From: Acinetobacter sp. ANC 4178
GTDB lineage: Bacteria; Pseudomonadota; Gammaproteobacteria; Pseudomonadales; Moraxellaceae
Length of the DNA: 64,000 bases
Assembly (NCBI RefSeq): GCF_004331175.1
Contig: NZ_SJOD01000001.1
Location: 310,001 to 374,000, forward strand
Direction: 5' to 3'
Shown: positions 63,606 to 64,000 of the stretch, piece by piece
Layout of the letters: each line of letters opens with the position of its first letter
Numbering within the stretch: the stretch's first letter is position 1
Notes under the pieces: model-generated
What the model saw: the letters and a program-made list of their open reading frames with translations, nothing else
What the model was told of the DNA's origin: nothing
Database searches by the model: none
Program-made: the position numbers and the translations under genes

Positions 63606-64000
63606 ATGAATGAAATCATCGACATCGAACATGCCGTCTATATACAGAATGACCTCATCAAAACCGACAGCTTAAAAGTTGCCGAATACTTTGATAAACG
63701 ACATACACACGTTCTAGAAAAGATCGCAAATCTAGATTGTTCACTTGAATTTACGTCAGCCAACTTTTCGGCTCACGTGCAACCTATTCAGGCTGGAGCT
63801 GTCACCCGCGAATCCAAATACTATGAAATGACCAAAGACGGCTTTATCTTTTTGGTCATGGGTTTTACTGGTGCAAAAGCAGCCCAAATCAAAGAAGCTT
63901 ACATCCAAGCCTTTAACCACATGGCAACCCAACTGCAAAACCAAAACATTTGTGGGGATGACCTTAAAACAGGTGCCATCGTCCAACTGGTGTCGGGCGG
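63606..64000 (+). CDS. Rha-family phage regulatory protein, right copy (cut by window)
   Basis: 131 codons are visible; the gene runs past the right edge. IKTDSLKVAEYFDKRHTHVLEKI (about 20-42), MTKDGFIFLVMGFTGAKAAQIKEAYIQAFNHMA (about 76-108), then GAIVQLVSGG. Clearly paralogous to the left Rha gene, including the start of the C-terminal part. GGGAG upstream. It marks continuation of the prophage's early/accessory region to the right. Confidence 0.85.
   Translation, partial: MNEIIDIEHAVYIQNDLIKTDSLKVAEYFDKRHTHVLEKIANLDCSLEFTSANFSAHVQPIQAGAVTRESKYYEMTKDGFIFLVMGFTGAKAAQIKEAYIQAFNHMATQLQNQNICGDDLKTGAIVQLVSG

Overview
The window comes from an Acinetobacter-type gammaproteobacterium. This is inferred from AT-rich DNA, the pairs hisZ-purA and lysC-csrA, a Vfr/Crp regulator, and the look of the encoded proteins; no rRNA or other taxonomic marker is present. 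It has three parts: core chromosome (1 to about 26,050), a decayed AT-rich stretch (about 26,050 to 28,800), and a P2-like (Peduovirus-type) prophage that begins at an attachment site in a tRNA-Val(GAC) 3' end (28,852-28,896) and runs off the right edge.

Core part: the tail of an AEC permease, a DUF945 protein, clpB behind a sigma-32-like promoter, an OsmC protein, vfr, an aldo/keto reductase, an M48 lipoprotein protease, hisZ-purA, an Lrp regulator divergent from azlCD, an epd/gap-type dehydrogenase, alaS-lysC-csrA, rnhB, two tandem paralogous Cys-containing lipoproteins, cytochrome b561, and an adenine deaminase beside a purine permease. The decayed stretch holds a C-terminal gene remnant, an IS5-type transposase remnant, a transglutaminase-like gene and a broken tyrosine integrase.

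Prophage: the virion genes follow P2 order. Q and P (portal, terminase) read left; O N M L X, two holins, endolysin, R S V W J I H, a G-position gene, FI FII E/E' T U D and ogr read right. E/E' carries a TTTTTTG frameshift site. Six 23-bp dyads (TTTGTA-N11-TACAAA) stand before the late units. With the Ogr-type zinc-finger gene they form a probable late-activation circuit.

The accessory genes are the most unusual part. An RloA/RloB (AbiL-like) ATPase-Toprim pair lies next to the portal gene. The virion block is bracketed by mirror-image modules: a Rha-family gene with a small upstream gene and a structured leader, divergent from genes for membrane proteins. Three of these membrane proteins (31,094-32,191; 60,988-61,974; 62,034-63,092) are paralogs. 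They share a two-helix membrane segment and an 87-residue C-terminal block with KYFG at the same position. A shared element, AGTAGCTTAGATACTAT, stands before the two outer membrane-protein units and before a BRCT-domain gene. This looks like one co-regulated prophage accessory regulon of unknown function; superinfection exclusion or defence is my inference. Several membrane proteins of 26 to 59 residues are also encoded and easily missed.
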